Shown: piece by piece, positions 4,754 through 5,032 of the stretch
Position numbering within the stretch: position 1 is the stretch's first letter
Layout of the letters: each line of letters starts with the position of its first letter
Assembly: GCA_002383405.1 (NCBI GenBank)
Contig: DFYS01000084.1
Coordinates: 1 to 5,032 of the forward strand
From: Moorella sp. UBA4076
GTDB taxonomy: Bacteria > Bacillota > DSM-521 > Neomoorellales > Neomoorellaceae
Length of the DNA: 5,032 bases
Direction: 5' to 3'
Made by a program: the position numbers and the translations under genes
Notes under the pieces: model-generated
Seen by the model: only the letters and a program-made list of their open reading frames with translations
Told to the model about the DNA's origin: nothing
Databases searched by the model: none

Positions 4754-5032
4754 TGCGTATCGCTCTCATCGCCCACGACCGCATGAAAGAGGATCTTGTA
4801 GATTTTGTCATTAAAAACGAAGGTGTTTTTCAAGGCCATCGCCTGGTGGCCACCGGGACTACCGGTACCAGGATTATGGAGCATACGCGACTGAAGGTCC
4901 GCCGGCTCATGTCCGGCCCCCTGGGTGGCGACCAGCAGATGGGTTCCTTAGTAGCCAGGAAACGCCTCGACCTGGTAATTTTCCTGCGCGATCCCCTGAC
5001 GCCCCAGCCCCACGAACCGGATATCAACGCCC
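4753..5032 (+). CDS. mgsA: Methylglyoxal synthase MgsA (partial, runs off the right edge)
   Basis: MgsA converts dihydroxyacetone phosphate to methylglyoxal and phosphate in the cytoplasm, a bypass of lower glycolysis when phosphate is scarce or sugar phosphates build up. The first 93 codons are present; complete proteins are about 120-155 residues. Visible signatures are ALIAHDRMKEDL (4-15, with H8 and D9), ATGTTG (33-38), SGPLGGDQQMG (54-64) and FLRDPLTPQPHEPDI (77-91). By alignment to the E. coli enzyme, D60 corresponds to catalytic D71, and D80, H87 and D90 to D91, H98 and D101. ATG 4753 is preceded by GGAGGT (4737-4742) at a slightly long spacing of ten bases. No clear promoter is seen in the gap after hydF. 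Confidence 0.97.
   Translation, partial: MRIALIAHDRMKEDLVDFVIKNEGVFQGHRLVATGTTGTRIMEHTRLKVRRLMSGPLGGDQQMGSLVARKRLDLVIFLRDPLTPQPHEPDINA

Noticed and set aside
4597..4884. A 95-codon minus-strand frame opposite the start of mgsA
   Set aside because: Most of it is antisense to a well-supported mgsA, and its tail is in a different frame from the more natural-looking remnant at 4515-4709.

Overview
The window looks like chromosomal DNA of a moderately GC-rich, anaerobic, thermophilic Firmicute, most like Moorella or a relative. This is inferred from gene content: a menaquinone methyltransferase beside a HepS-like prenyl synthase subunit, a two-component Tat system, an [FeFe]-hydrogenase maturation GTPase and methylglyoxal synthase. 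Strong Shine-Dalgarno sites and GTG/TTG starts fit too. All confident genes are on the + strand.

Layout. Bases 1-216 hold no confident gene; they contain an imperfect direct repeat and several nested inverted repeats. Bases 217-1625 are a two-gene unit, hepS-like then menG, overlapping by four bases; together they point to the prenyl tail and the ring methylation of menaquinone. Bases 1626-1823 are an AT-richer gap with a 133-bp segment bounded by 12-bp inverted repeats, an internal dyad, and a good promoter for tatC. Bases 1824-2833 are tatC-tatA, a minimal Tat translocase that exports folded proteins. Bases 2834-3196 hold an 8-bp tandem repeat, a hairpin, a strong intrinsic terminator and a hairpin-rich leader before hydF. 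Bases 3197-4417 are hydF, complete, with a TTG start.

Bases 4418-4752 appear to be a small gene graveyard: the first about 30 codons of a pRiA4b ORF-3-like protein on the + strand meet the tail of an unidentified minus-strand reading frame. The last part is a possible pseudoknot over the mgsA ribosome binding site. mgsA starts at 4753 and runs off the right edge.

The core genes are ordinary. The more unusual material is in the gaps: the duplicated and structured 5' region, the inverted-repeat element before tatC, the layered leader of hydF, the two broken genes and the mgsA leader. No complete new system is visible.
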